Position numbers and translations under genes: made by a program | Notes under the pieces: model-generated | Seen by the model: the letters and a program-made list of their open reading frames with translations, nothing else | Told to the model about the DNA's origin: nothing | Databases searched by the model: none | Shown here: in pieces, positions 16,407 through 24,952 of the stretch | How the letters are laid out: each line of letters starts with the position of its first letter | How positions within the stretch are numbered: the stretch's first letter is position 1 | NCBI GenBank assembly: GCA_023443765.1 | Contig: JAEZTA010000146.1 | Location: 1-57,083 of the forward strand | Reading direction: 5' to 3' | DNA length: 57,083 nucleotides | Origin: Bacteroidota bacterium | GTDB taxonomy: Bacteria > Bacteroidota > Bacteroidia > Bacteroidales > Rikenellaceae

Positions 16407-17321
16407 TTAATCGTGCAGTCCGCGCGAACGGAGGTAGGAGATCAGTAATTCGGGACGGTCGGTCTGGATCATCGTGGCGCCCATGTCGACCAACTTCCCG
16501 TAAACTTCGGCGGCGTTGCCTTCGAAGGCTGCATCGTCGTCCAGCCCGCCGCAGAGCGACGCCCAGAGCGAGTTGACCCACAGCTTCGAACCGCCGGCCA
16601 CGACTTTGTCCATGCACTCCTTCACCTCGGGGGTGTATTTATCCCAGCACACCTCGTAAGCCAGCGGGACGATGCCCTTCTGCTGGTATTCGTCGAAGAG
16701 CGCCTTGCCCTGCGGCTTGAGGATGTCGATGATCGGCATGTACATCATATTGCGGGGATGCTCGGCGAATTTGGCCGCCACGACATCCGTACTGCGCTTG
16801 CCCTTGATCAGAATCTGGTCCGTAACGCCGAGTTCCTCGGTGATGGCCAGCACCAGGTCGTAATACTCATAACCCTGGTCGACGTTCACCACGATGCGGT
16901 CCTTGCAGACTTCGAGCGCCTCGCGCAGCGTCGGCATCTTGTGGGTGGTCTTCACGCCGTGGCCCGTCTTGAGGACGCAGCGCTGGATCGAATCGTAGGT
17001 GATGTCGCACACGCGGCCTTTACCCGAAGTCGTCCGGTCGATGGTCCGGTCGTGGCAGAGCACCAGCACGCTGTCCGAAGTCAGCTTGAGGTCCAGTTCC
17101 ATGATGTCGACACCCATCCCGATCACCGATTCGATGGCGTCCAGCGAGTTTTCGGGGTAATTGCGCCAATCGCCGCGGTGCGACGCTACGACGACGTTCT
17201 TCGAATGGGGATTGTGGATTTCGGCGACAATGGCCTCCGCGCGGTTTCCGGAAACCGGTGCAGTTTGCGTGCAGGCTCCCAGCAGGGGAAGGCACGCGAG
17301 AAGAGTCAGTAGTTTTTTCAT
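16407..17321 (-). CDS. Glycerophosphodiester phosphodiesterase lipoprotein
   Basis: GDPD-family enzyme hydrolysing glycerophosphodiesters (deacylated phospholipid head groups) to glycerol-3-phosphate and an alcohol. Signal peptide with lipobox ending at Cys17 (LLGAC) places it in the periplasm or outer membrane. Catalytic and metal-binding motifs visible: SHRGDWRNYPENSLDAI (His48, Arg49, Glu58), MELDLKLTSD near 75-84, and CHDRTIDRTT near 89-98. The 304-residue length is normal. It is co-transcribed with the downstream transporter, giving a salvage route: periplasmic cleavage, then uptake of the product. Confidence 0.92.
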   Translation of the reverse strand: MKKLLTLLACLPLLGACTQTAPVSGNRAEAIVAEIHNPHSKNVVVASHRGDWRNYPENSLDAIESVIGMGVDIMELDLKLTSDSVLVLCHDRTIDRTTSGKGRVCDITYDSIQRCVLKTGHGVKTTHKMPTLREALEVCKDRIVVNVDQGYEYYDLVLAITEELGVTDQILIKGKRSTDVVAAKFAEHPRNMMYMPIIDILKPQGKALFDEYQQKGIVPLAYEVCWDKYTPEVKECMDKVVAGGSKLWVNSLWASLCGGLDDDAAFEGNAAEVYGKLVDMGATMIQTDRPELLISYLRSRGLHD

Positions 17322-17905
17322 ATTCAGAAAAATTTAGTGGTCGGGTTAAGCATACAAAACAGCGCTCCGCAAATCCATGCGGAACACCCACCCAGCCTTA
17401 TTTTTCTGCGGATGAAAACCGATAAATCATCCGGAGGCCCGTGCAAATATACTAAAAATCCGCGCAAACGCAACACTCCCGGACAAAAAATCGCCCGGCC
17501 CATTACGTATAACCCCTCATTTTTCCGTACTATATATAGACCAACACGATAATTAACCACCAAGACACGACCGAATAAGCAAAAACCGGAGAACATCCGC
17601 CCGACCCAAACCGACCCCGATCGCAACTATCACCCTCCCCTCAGCAAAGGAAATTTCCGTCTTCCGGAAGTTTCCCGGCATTGCATTTACCCATCTCCCA
17701 ACCTCCGCCGACTTCCGGACAACACGCACGTCATCCTGTCCTACCTCCCGAAAACCCGGTTCAATCCGGCTGCGGGACGGAATCAGTTCCGGGATTCCGC
17801 CCTTTTTCGTACCCGGCGGGTTACAGTTTGCAATCCCCCTCCCACCGTCCAGACACGTTGCAAAGGCCCCGTCTGAAAAATTTTATCGAAAAACGATAAA
17901 TATTT
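17322..17905. other. Divergent intergenic region
   Basis: About 580 bases between the glycerophosphodiesterase and the ABC transporter operon. It holds the leftward promoter at 17444-17473 and, at its right end, the rightward promoter. Two adjacent 10-bp palindromes, GGAAATTTCC (17649-17658) and CTTCCGGAAG (17661-17670), stand in the middle. Short open frames here look non-coding. Confidence 0.55.
17444..17473 (-). promoter_or_regulatory. Bacteroidota promoter for the glycerophosphodiesterase operon
   Basis: Minus strand: TTG (17473-17471), 19-base spacer, TATATTTG (17451-17444). Predicted transcript has a leader of about 115 bases before the ATG at 17321. Confidence 0.7.
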
Positions 17906-17935
17906 TTTGATATTCAAAATTTGTTCCTATATTTG
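17906..17935 (+). promoter_or_regulatory. Bacteroidota promoter for the ABC transporter operon
   Basis: TTTG (17906-17909), 18-base spacer, TATATTTG (17928-17935), then a leader of about 30 bases to the ATG at 17972. Confidence 0.78.
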
Positions 17936-17971
17936 TCGCCGTAACAATCCAAAAACAAAACATCCGCCACT

Positions 17972-18892
17972 ATGGATTTACTCACAGTAGAACACGTCAC
18001 CAAACGCTATGCTTCGCACACGGCGCTCGACGATGTATCGCTCGCCATCCCCAAAGGCTCGGTTTACGGGCTGCTCGGACCCAACGGGGCCGGTAAGACA
18101 ACCCTGATCCGCATCATCAACCGCATCACGGCGCCCGACTCGGGCCGCGTGCTGTTCGGCGACCGGGAAATCGCCCCCGACGACATCTACCGCATCGGCT
18201 ACCTGCCCGAGGAGCGGGGCCTCTACAAGAAGATGAAGGTCGGCGAACAGGCCGTTTTCTTCGCCCGCCTCAAAGGGCTTTCGCGCCGCGAAGCCATCGC
18301 CCGGCTCAAGCAGTGGTTCATCCGGTTCGGCATCCAGGACTGGTGGGACAAGAAGGTGGAGGAGCTCTCGAAGGGCATGGCCCAGAAGGTGCAGTTCATC
18401 GTCACGATCCTGCACGAACCCGAGCTGCTGATCTTCGACGAGCCTTTCTCGGGCTTCGACCCGATCAACGCCAACCTGCTGAAAGAGGAGATTCTGGCGC
18501 TGCGTGACAAAGGTTCGACGATCATCTTCTCGACGCATAACATGTCCTCCGTGGAGGAAATCTGCGACCATATCACGCTGATCAACAAATCGCGCAACAT
18601 TCTCTCGGGGCAGGTCGACGAAATCCGCCGCCGCCACGGCTCGAATATCTTCGAAGTGGCCTACCGCGGCGAAGAGGAAGCCCTCCGGCGGGCCGTTGCA
18701 GGCCGCTGCGAGATTCTCAACGGCGCGCAGGAAGAATCGGTCTACCGGATGCTCAAGCTCCACGTCGAGAACGACGCCGACGTACGCGGGGTCATCAGCG
18801 CGGTCAACGAAGCCGTCGAACTGCGCTCGTTCCGCGAGATCATCCCTTCGATGAACGACATCTTCATCCGGGCCGTAGCCGGCACTTTATAA
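17972..18892 (+). CDS. NatA-like ABC transporter ATP-binding protein
   Basis: Cytoplasmic ATPase of an ABC-2 type exporter. Walker A GPNGAGKTT at residues 36-44, signature LSKGM at 132-136 (variant of LSGGQ), Walker B LLIFDE at 152-157 and the switch histidine in FSTHNMSS are present. After residue 220 there is a C-terminal extension common in NatA/EcsA-type ATPases. It is first in a four-gene run with a permease at 19215. Substrate unknown; sodium extrusion, antibiotic export and lipid handling have all been proposed for relatives. Confidence 0.92.
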   Translation: MDLLTVEHVTKRYASHTALDDVSLAIPKGSVYGLLGPNGAGKTTLIRIINRITAPDSGRVLFGDREIAPDDIYRIGYLPEERGLYKKMKVGEQAVFFARLKGLSRREAIARLKQWFIRFGIQDWWDKKVEELSKGMAQKVQFIVTILHEPELLIFDEPFSGFDPINANLLKEEILALRDKGSTIIFSTHNMSSVEEICDHITLINKSRNILSGQVDEIRRRHGSNIFEVAYRGEEEALRRAVAGRCEILNGAQEESVYRMLKLHVENDADVRGVISAVNEAVELRSFREIIPSMNDIFIRAVAGTL

Positions 18893-18956
18893 ATATAATA
18901 AAGCCGTTCCGGTCCCTTCGACCCAAAAGAACTCCGCAAACAAACAGAAACAGACC

Positions 18957-19193
18957 ATGAAAACCACAACACAGGAATCAAACAGCGGGCTTCGTCTGAC
19001 ATGGCCCGTCATTTTCGGGCTGGCGCTGCTTTTCGCCGGCGTCTCCGAGTCGCTGCGCAACTTCTGGCGCGTAGTCCGGGGCGAAGACGCCCTTGTCTCG
19101 CTGGTCTTCTGCCTCGTCTTCACGGCGGCGGGTGTCTGGATACTGCGCCGGGAGAAAAGGCTCAACGGCGACCGGAAGCAAACAAACGGTTAA
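18957..19193 (+). CDS. Small two-helix membrane protein in ABC operon
   Basis: A 78-residue protein with two hydrophobic helices (about 14-32 and 45-63) joined by a short charged loop, ending in a basic tail. It lies between ATPase and permease, 64 and 21 bases away, so it may be an accessory subunit of the exporter. I do not recognise the family. Confidence 0.65.
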   Translation: MKTTTQESNSGLRLTWPVIFGLALLFAGVSESLRNFWRVVRGEDALVSLVFCLVFTAAGVWILRREKRLNGDRKQTNG

Positions 19194-19214
19194 TCAATTA
19201 AAACCATACAGTTT

Positions 19215-20537
19215 ATGTCAAACATATCCATCATCATCCAGCGCGAGTTCAACGAGCGCGTGCGCAAAAAATCCTTTATCATCACCACGCTGCTGATGCC
19301 CGTGCTGATGATCGCCCTGATGGTCTCGCCGGCGCTGATCATGAAGTATTCGGGCGGCGACGAAAAGGTTATCGCCGTCATCGACGACAGCGGTCTGGTG
19401 GCTCCGAAGCTCGAAAACAGCGAGGAGATTTCGTTTGAAATCACGACCCTCCCGACCGAGGAGGCCCGCAAGCAGCTGACCGAAAAATTCGGCGTCCTGT
19501 ATATCGGGAGCGATATTCTGGAAAACTCCGGCAATGTCCGGCTCTACGCCAACTCTTCGTCGTCGCTCTCGCTCGAAAGCGCCATCACGGGGCAGATCGA
19601 GCATATCCTCGAAGCCGAGAAACTCAAGGCTTACAACATCGAGAACCTCTCGAAAATCCTCGACGAGGTGAAGACCAAGGTCAACATGCAGACCTTCCGC
19701 AACGACAAGTCGCAGGAGGAGGACACGCAGGCCCAGTCGTCGATGGTGGCCACGGGCGTGGGTTATGTCCTGGGCTTCATCCTCTACATGTTCCTGCTGA
19801 TCTACGGTTCGATGGTCATGCAGTCGGTGATCGAGGAGAAGAACAACCGCGTACTGGAAGTAATGGTAAGTTCGGTACGGCCTTTCGACCTGATGATGGG
19901 CAAAATCCTCGGCGTGGCTTCGGTAGCCGTGGTACAGGTGCTCATCTGGGGCGTGCTGATCGTCGGCGTCGGACTCCTCATCGTCTCCAACGTGCTGCCC
20001 GCAGACGTGATGGAAGCCGCAAAAGCGATGCAGCAGGGTACGCCCGCAGCAGGTCCCATGGCTGACATCAATCCCGAGATGCTGCAGGCCGTCGCCGCCA
20101 TGATGGACATGGCCTACATCATCAAAATCTTCGCCAGCCTGGTGCTCTTCGTCTTCGGCGGCTTCCTGCTCTACGCCGCGATGTTCGCCGCAGTGGGTTC
20201 GGCCGTGGACAACGTGCAGGATGCTTCGCAGTTGCAAATGCCCATCACGCTGCCGATCATCCTGGCCCTGCTGATGATGTTCGTCGTGATCCGCGACCCC
20301 AACTCGCAGCTGGCATTCTGGTTCTCGATCATCCCGTTCACCTCGCCGATCGTCATGATGGCCCGCATCCCCTACGACATCCCTCTTTGGGAGATCGTCC
20401 TCTCGCTCGCGGTGCTTTACGCCTCGTTCATCGGCATGGTGTGGTTCGCCGCAAAAATCTACCGCGTAGGCATCTTCATGTACGGCAAGAAACCGTCGCT
20501 CAAGGAGTTGTTCAAGTGGGTCCGGTATAAATATTAA
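19215..20537 (+). CDS. NatB-like ABC-2 type permease
   Basis: Membrane subunit of the exporter, 440 residues. One helix near the N-terminus (about 22-42) is followed by a large extracytoplasmic domain (about 45-175) and then five or so helices to residue 425, the layout of the NatB/YhaP branch of ABC-2 permeases. The conserved stretch VIEEKNNRVLEVMVSSVRP follows the second helix. It pairs with the ATPase at 17972. Substrate unknown. Confidence 0.9.
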   Translation: MSNISIIIQREFNERVRKKSFIITTLLMPVLMIALMVSPALIMKYSGGDEKVIAVIDDSGLVAPKLENSEEISFEITTLPTEEARKQLTEKFGVLYIGSDILENSGNVRLYANSSSSLSLESAITGQIEHILEAEKLKAYNIENLSKILDEVKTKVNMQTFRNDKSQEEDTQAQSSMVATGVGYVLGFILYMFLLIYGSMVMQSVIEEKNNRVLEVMVSSVRPFDLMMGKILGVASVAVVQVLIWGVLIVGVGLLIVSNVLPADVMEAAKAMQQGTPAAGPMADINPEMLQAVAAMMDMAYIIKIFASLVLFVFGGFLLYAAMFAAVGSAVDNVQDASQLQMPITLPIILALLMMFVVIRDPNSQLAFWFSIIPFTSPIVMMARIPYDIPLWEIVLSLAVLYASFIGMVWFAAKIYRVGIFMYGKKPSLKELFKWVRYKY

Positions 20538-20544
20538 TCGGACG

Positions 20545-21006
20545 ATGATCTCCGGCGTCGTAAAAATCATCCTGCTCGCCGTATCGGCAGCCGCCGCGCT
20601 GGCATGGGTCGTCATTTCGATCCGGAAAGCGCTGCGAAACGCCGGGGCGTGGGACAAGGCAGAGCCGGGGCTCATCGAAGAGATCGAAACTGTCACCGGG
20701 CAACCGGTCGGGTTCCGGCTGAAACTCAATGCCAGCCGTACGGCCGACTTCACAGCCGGCACGATCTTCTGGGTGTGGCTGGCGTTCACACGCGACCACC
20801 TCGTCCTTGTCCACCCCGACGAGGTAGGCGACACCGGTTCGGCACACCTGTTCGTCACCGCAAGGAAGGACGCTTCGGTCAGGCGTCTGAAAAAGCGCTT
20901 CGCGGAACTCGAACTCAAGGCTCCGGATACCGGAACGCCCGTGAAACTGAACCTCCTCGTCAGGCCGCGCGACTACGAATCGCTGGCAAAGCGCCTCGAC
21001 AGCTGA
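20545..21006 (+). CDS. Membrane-anchored protein of unknown function
   Basis: A 153-residue protein with one N-terminal helix (about 4-24) and a soluble domain with alternating hydrophobic residues. It begins 7 bases after the permease stop and is followed by a terminator, so it is the last gene of the ABC operon. I see no known domain. Confidence 0.7.
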   Translation: MISGVVKIILLAVSAAAALAWVVISIRKALRNAGAWDKAEPGLIEEIETVTGQPVGFRLKLNASRTADFTAGTIFWVWLAFTRDHLVLVHPDEVGDTGSAHLFVTARKDASVRRLKKRFAELELKAPDTGTPVKLNLLVRPRDYESLAKRLDS

Positions 21007-21019
21007 CCCGCAAAACGCG

Positions 21020-21052
21020 AAGCCCCGGACGTATGCCCGTTCCGGGGCTTTC
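21020..21052 (+). terminator. Rho-independent terminator
   Basis: AAGCCCCGGA (21020-21029) pairs perfectly with TCCGGGGCTT (21041-21050) over an 11-base loop; the T run is short. It closes the ABC operon. Confidence 0.75.
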
Positions 21053-21147
21053 CGTCCCCGGGGCTGTGCCGGCCCCGGCAGGTCCGGTTTTTGTCGGGAC
21101 AGTTGTTTTTTCCGTTATCGGAATAACAGATTCATAAAATATTTTCA

Positions 21148-21155
21148 TAAATTTG
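21148..21155 (+). promoter_or_regulatory. -7 promoter element of pgk
   Basis: TAAATTTG, perfect TAnnTTTG match. Transcription would begin around 21162, which excludes an in-frame start at 21153 and supports the ATG at 21213. Confidence 0.6.
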
Positions 21156-21212
21156 TCCCGAATTAGGCTTTACCGAAAATCTTTTAACAATATACTTAAA
21201 AATCAAACAGCT

Positions 21213-22475
21213 ATGATCTCGATCGACAACTACGATTTCAAAGGCAAGCGCGCGATTATCCGCGTGGATTTCAACGTGCCCCTCAACGAGAAGGGCGAAG
21301 TGACGGACGACACGCGTATCCGCGCCGCCATCCCCACCATCAAAAAGGTGCTCTCCGAAGGCGGTTCGGTGATCCTCATGTCGCACATGGGGCGTCCGAA
21401 GAAGAATCCCGACCTCAAGTACTCGCTGGAGCAGATCGTTCCCGCCATCGAGAAGAACCTCGGTGTGAAGGTCGAGTTCGCCGGCGACTGCATGGGCGAG
21501 AAGGCTGCCGAAATGGCCAAAAACCTCAAACCCGGACAGGTGATGCTGCTTGAGAACCTGCGTTTCTACGCCGAGGAGGAGGGCAAACCCCGCGGTCTGG
21601 CCGAGGACGCCACCAAGGAGGAGAAAGACGCTGCCAAGAAGGCGCTGAAAGAGGGCCCGCAGAAGGAGTTCGTCAAGAAACTCGCTTCGCTGGCCGACTG
21701 CTATATCAACGACGCGTTCGGAACGGCCCACCGCAAGCACGCTTCGACCTACCTGATCGCCAAGAACTTCCCCAACGACAAAATGTTCGGCTACCTGATG
21801 GAGAAAGAGGTGAAGGCCATCTCATCGCTGATGGAGGCCCCGAAACACCCGTTCTGCGCCATCGTCGGCGGTTCGAAGGTTTCGTCGAAGATCGGCGTCA
21901 TCAAGGCCCTGATCGAGAAGGTCGATTCGATCATCATCGGCGGCGGCATGACCTACACCTTCGCAGCTGCGCAGGGCGGTAAGGTCGGCAACTCGATCTG
22001 CGAGCCCGATATGTTCCCCACGGCGCTCGAAATCCTGAAACTCGCCAAGGAGAAAGGCGTCGAACTGGTCATGTCGCCCGACGCGCTGATCGCCGACGCA
22101 TTCTCGGCCGACGCCAACACGGGCGTAGCTCCCGCCGACAACATTCCCGACGGCTGGGAAGGTGTCGACATCGCCGAGGAGGGCAAGAAAGTCTTCCGCG
22201 AGCACATCCTCACCTGCAAGACCATCCTCTGGAACGGTCCCGTGGGCGTGTTCGAGATCGACAAGTTCGCAACCGGCTCGAAGGAGGTGGCGCTGGCCAT
22301 CGCCGAGGCAACCAAGAAAGGCGCTTACTCGCTCATCGGCGGCGGCGACTCGGTAGCATGCATCAACAAGTTCGGCCTGGCCGACCAGGTATCCTACATC
22401 TCGACGGGCGGCGGCGCGCTGCTCGAATACATCGAGTTCGGTGATCTGCCGGGCGTTGCGGCTATCCGCGACTAA
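21213..22475 (+). CDS. pgk: Phosphoglycerate kinase
   Basis: Glycolytic enzyme converting 1,3-bisphosphoglycerate and ADP to 3-phosphoglycerate and ATP in the cytoplasm. The start ATG at 21213 gives 420 residues beginning MISIDNYDFKGKRAIIRVDF; the upstream in-frame codons lie before the predicted transcript. Motifs: VDFNVPL near residue 17, MSHMGRPK near 56, the PGK C-terminal nucleotide motif GGGDSVAC near 384. An insertion around residues 126-150 rich in Lys/Glu/Ala is common in Bacteroidota PGK. It is monocistronic with its own promoter and terminator. Confidence 0.97.
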   Translation: MISIDNYDFKGKRAIIRVDFNVPLNEKGEVTDDTRIRAAIPTIKKVLSEGGSVILMSHMGRPKKNPDLKYSLEQIVPAIEKNLGVKVEFAGDCMGEKAAEMAKNLKPGQVMLLENLRFYAEEEGKPRGLAEDATKEEKDAAKKALKEGPQKEFVKKLASLADCYINDAFGTAHRKHASTYLIAKNFPNDKMFGYLMEKEVKAISSLMEAPKHPFCAIVGGSKVSSKIGVIKALIEKVDSIIIGGGMTYTFAAAQGGKVGNSICEPDMFPTALEILKLAKEKGVELVMSPDALIADAFSADANTGVAPADNIPDGWEGVDIAEEGKKVFREHILTCKTILWNGPVGVFEIDKFATGSKEVALAIAEATKKGAYSLIGGGDSVACINKFGLADQVSYISTGGGALLEYIEFGDLPGVAAIRD

Positions 22476-22503
22476 ACCGGGCACATCGAAGCAATTACAA
22501 AGG

Positions 22504-22538
22504 CGGGGATTTCCGGTTTCCACGGAAGTCCCCGTTTT
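22504..22538 (+). terminator. Rho-independent terminator after pgk
   Basis: CGGGGATTTCCG (22504-22515) pairs with CGGAAGTCCCCG (22523-22534), one G-T wobble, followed by TTTT. Confidence 0.85.
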
Positions 22539-22556
22539 ATTAAAAACCCGAACAGC

Positions 22557-24590
22557 ATGAAAAAAATCATCCTTTTTGCAGCAACTATGGCTTGTATGAC
22601 AGCCTGTCAGAATACTCCCAGGAAACCGGCCATCGACATGGCCAACTTCGACCTGTCGGTAGCTCCCAACGCCGATTTCTACGAGTACGCCACGGGCGGC
22701 TGGCAGAAGAACAACCCCCTCAAACCCGAATACTCGCGTTACGGTTCGTTCGACATCCTGCGCGACAACAACGAGACGCGCATCAACGAGCTTTTCTCGG
22801 GCATGACGCAGCAGAAAACCCAGCCGGGAACCGTCGAGCAGAAGATTTCCGACCTCTACAAGATGGGCCTCGACTCGGTGCGCCTGAACGCCGAGGGCGC
22901 CGCCCCGATCAAAGCCGCCGTCGAGGAGATCCTCGCCATCAGCGACCGTTCGCAACTGACCGCCACCGTGGCCCAGCTCCACACCTCGATCGCCAACCCG
23001 TTCTTCGGCATCAGCGTGATGGCCGACCTGATGAACAGCGACATCAATGCACTCTATGCCTCGCAGCCCGACCTGATGATGGGCGACCGCGACTACTACC
23101 TCGACCCCGAAAACGAGTCGATCCGCACCGCCTATAAGGAGTACCTGGGCAAGCTCTTCCGCCTGACGGGCGTTCCCGAAGCCGACATCGAGAAGGCCGT
23201 TGCCGCCGTGATCTCGATCGAGACGCAGCTTGCCGAGAAAAACTGGTCGAGCGTCGAAATGCGCAACATCCCCGCCATGTACAACCCCACGTCAAAAGCC
23301 GATTTCGAGAAGACCTACGACGCCATTGACTGGGCTACGTATAACAAGACGATGGGCATCGGCGATTACGAACAAATCATCGTGACGACCCCTTCGGCTC
23401 TGGCCAACGCCAACGAGGTGATGAAGAACGCCCCGCTGGAGGACATCCGCTATTACCTCGCCGCACAGTATATCGACAACGCCACCAGCTTCCTGAGCGA
23501 CGATTTCATCAACGCGTCGTTCGACTTCTTCGGCCGCGTAATGTCGGGCAAGCAGGAACAGAAGCCCCGCTGGAAGCGCGCCATGGCAGTACCCAACGGC
23601 ATTCTGTCGGAAGCCGTAGGTGAAATGTACGTCGCCAAATACTTCCCCGAGAAGGACAAGGCCCGGATGCTCGAAATGGTCAGGAACCTGCAAACGGCCC
23701 TCGGCGAGCACATCGCAGCCCTCGACTGGATGTCCGACGCCACGAAAGCCAAGGCACAGGAGAAACTGGCCGCCTTCACCGTGAAGATCGGCTATCCCGA
23801 CAAGTGGAAGGACTACTCGTCGCTGACGATCGACCCGGCTAAGAGCTACTGGGAGAACAACGTCGAGGCCAGCGCCTGGTACACGGCCGACAACATCTCA
23901 AAGCTCGGCAAGCCCGTCGATAAGGACGAATGGCACATGTCGCCCCAGACGGTCAACGCCTACTACAACCCCACGACCAACGAAATCTGCTTCCCGGCCG
24001 CCATTCTTCAGCCGCCGTTCTACAACCCCGATGCCGACGATGCTGTGAACTACGGCGCAATCGGCGTGGTGATCGGCCACGAGATGACCCACGGATTCGA
24101 CGACCAGGGCCGCAACTTCGACAAGGACGGCAACATGAACAACTGGTGGACCGAAGCCGATGCCGAAGCCTTCAAAGCCAAGACCGACATCCTCGTACAG
24201 CAGTTCAACGCCATCGAGGTCCTGCCCGCCAAGGACGGACAGCCCGCAATCTTCGCCAACGGCGCGCTCTGCCTAGGTGAGAACATCGCCGACCAAGGCG
24301 GCCTGCGCGTAGCGCGCTCGGCCTACCAAAACTCGCTCGCAGGCAAGGAGGCTCCGGCCCCGATCGACGGATTCACCGCCGACCAGCGCTTCTACCTGGG
24401 CTACGCCACGCTGTGGGCCCAGAACATCCGCGACGAGGAGATCGCACGCCTCACCAAGCTCGACGTACACTCGCTGGGCAAATGGCGCGTAAACGCCACG
24501 CTGCGCAACCTGCAGGACTTCTACGACGCCTTCTCGATCACCGACGGGCCGATGTTCATGCCCGAGCAGGATCGCGTGATCATCTGGTAA
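22557..24590 (+). CDS. M13-family metallopeptidase lipoprotein (PepO/neprilysin-like)
   Basis: Zinc endopeptidase of 677 residues, exported as a lipoprotein (lipobox ending Cys17, CMTAC). The M13 N-terminal domain fills most of the protein; the zinc site HExxH is in VIGHEMTHGFDDQ near residue 507, and the third ligand with its Asp partner is in GENIADQGGLR near residue 574. This length is normal for bacterial PepO-like enzymes, which cut oligopeptides of up to a few kDa. It stands alone between two terminators. Its physiological peptide is unknown. Confidence 0.93.
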   Translation: MKKIILFAATMACMTACQNTPRKPAIDMANFDLSVAPNADFYEYATGGWQKNNPLKPEYSRYGSFDILRDNNETRINELFSGMTQQKTQPGTVEQKISDLYKMGLDSVRLNAEGAAPIKAAVEEILAISDRSQLTATVAQLHTSIANPFFGISVMADLMNSDINALYASQPDLMMGDRDYYLDPENESIRTAYKEYLGKLFRLTGVPEADIEKAVAAVISIETQLAEKNWSSVEMRNIPAMYNPTSKADFEKTYDAIDWATYNKTMGIGDYEQIIVTTPSALANANEVMKNAPLEDIRYYLAAQYIDNATSFLSDDFINASFDFFGRVMSGKQEQKPRWKRAMAVPNGILSEAVGEMYVAKYFPEKDKARMLEMVRNLQTALGEHIAALDWMSDATKAKAQEKLAAFTVKIGYPDKWKDYSSLTIDPAKSYWENNVEASAWYTADNISKLGKPVDKDEWHMSPQTVNAYYNPTTNEICFPAAILQPPFYNPDADDAVNYGAIGVVIGHEMTHGFDDQGRNFDKDGNMNNWWTEADAEAFKAKTDILVQQFNAIEVLPAKDGQPAIFANGALCLGENIADQGGLRVARSAYQNSLAGKEAPAPIDGFTADQRFYLGYATLWAQNIRDEEIARLTKLDVHSLGKWRVNATLRNLQDFYDAFSITDGPMFMPEQDRVIIW

Positions 24591-24611
24591 CCCGCTTAAG
24601 AAGCGGGTTTT
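24589..24611 (+). terminator. Terminator overlapping the stop codon
   Basis: AACCCGCTT (24589-24597) pairs with AAGCGGGTT (24601-24609) over 3 bases, followed by T's. The stem uses the last two bases of the TAA stop of the M13 peptidase. Confidence 0.75.
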
Positions 24612-24763
24612 AGAAGCGACAGACAACCACCGCGAATCCGATCCGGTTCTGCGCCCGCCGGCTTAAGAAGCCAGTTTCCGGGGCGACAAAACGCCGTCAG
24701 GAATCCGATCCGGTTCTACGCCCGGTCAGAAGCCGACAAGGAACCGAACCGATTCTGCGCTCC
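24594..24763 (+). repeat. Degenerate tandem repeat, about 2.5 units
   Basis: GCTTAAGAAGC occurs at 24594-24604 and 24661-24671, and GAATCCGATCCGGTTCTGCG (24634-24653) recurs at 24701-24720 with one change (67-base period in both cases). A third, diverged copy of the second element (GAACCGAACCGATTCTGCGC) is at 24741-24760, only 40 bases on, so that unit is truncated. The first unit contributes the terminator above. Confidence 0.75.
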
Positions 24764-24772
24764 TCATTCAAC

Positions 24773-24808
24773 AAACAGCCGACCGGGAAACTCCCGGCCG
24801 GCTGTTTT
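24773..24808 (+). terminator. Strong rho-independent terminator
   Basis: AAACAGCCGACCGGG (24773-24787) pairs with CCCGGCCGGCTGTTT (24793-24807) with one mismatch, 5-base loop, T run. It insulates the PUL regulator gene from upstream transcription. Confidence 0.85.
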
Positions 24809-24914
24809 CATTCCGGGGTCCGAAATCCCGCAGCATCGGCATCCGGCCATAGGCCGTTCGGGCCGGGAAATGGTGAAAAAGCGGCGGCGGAATATTGTTT
24901 TTTTCAAAAATTTC

Positions 24915-24922
24915 TATCTTTG
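24915..24922 (+). promoter_or_regulatory. -7 promoter element of the hybrid regulator gene
   Basis: TATCTTTG, perfect TAnnTTTG match; TTG at 24895-24897 is a possible -33 box with a short 17-base spacer. Transcription near 24929 supports the ATG at 24953 over an upstream TTG. Confidence 0.65.
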
Positions 24923-24952
24923 TATGAAAGATCGTATCTCATCCGGGCATTT

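Noticed and set aside
17324..17626. Minus-strand frame of 100 codons upstream of the glycerophosphodiesterase
   Set aside because: It covers that operon's promoter and its product has no plausible features.
17681..17899. Plus-strand frame of 72 codons before the ABC operon
   Set aside because: Pro/Arg-rich product, no promoter in front and it ends just before the operon's own promoter.
19218..20918. A 566-codon minus-strand frame across the ABC permease
   Set aside because: His/Asp-rich product without domains, opposite a clear permease.
21153..21212. Upstream in-frame start for pgk
   Set aside because: The codons lie at or before the expected transcription start and add residues absent from PGK family N-termini.
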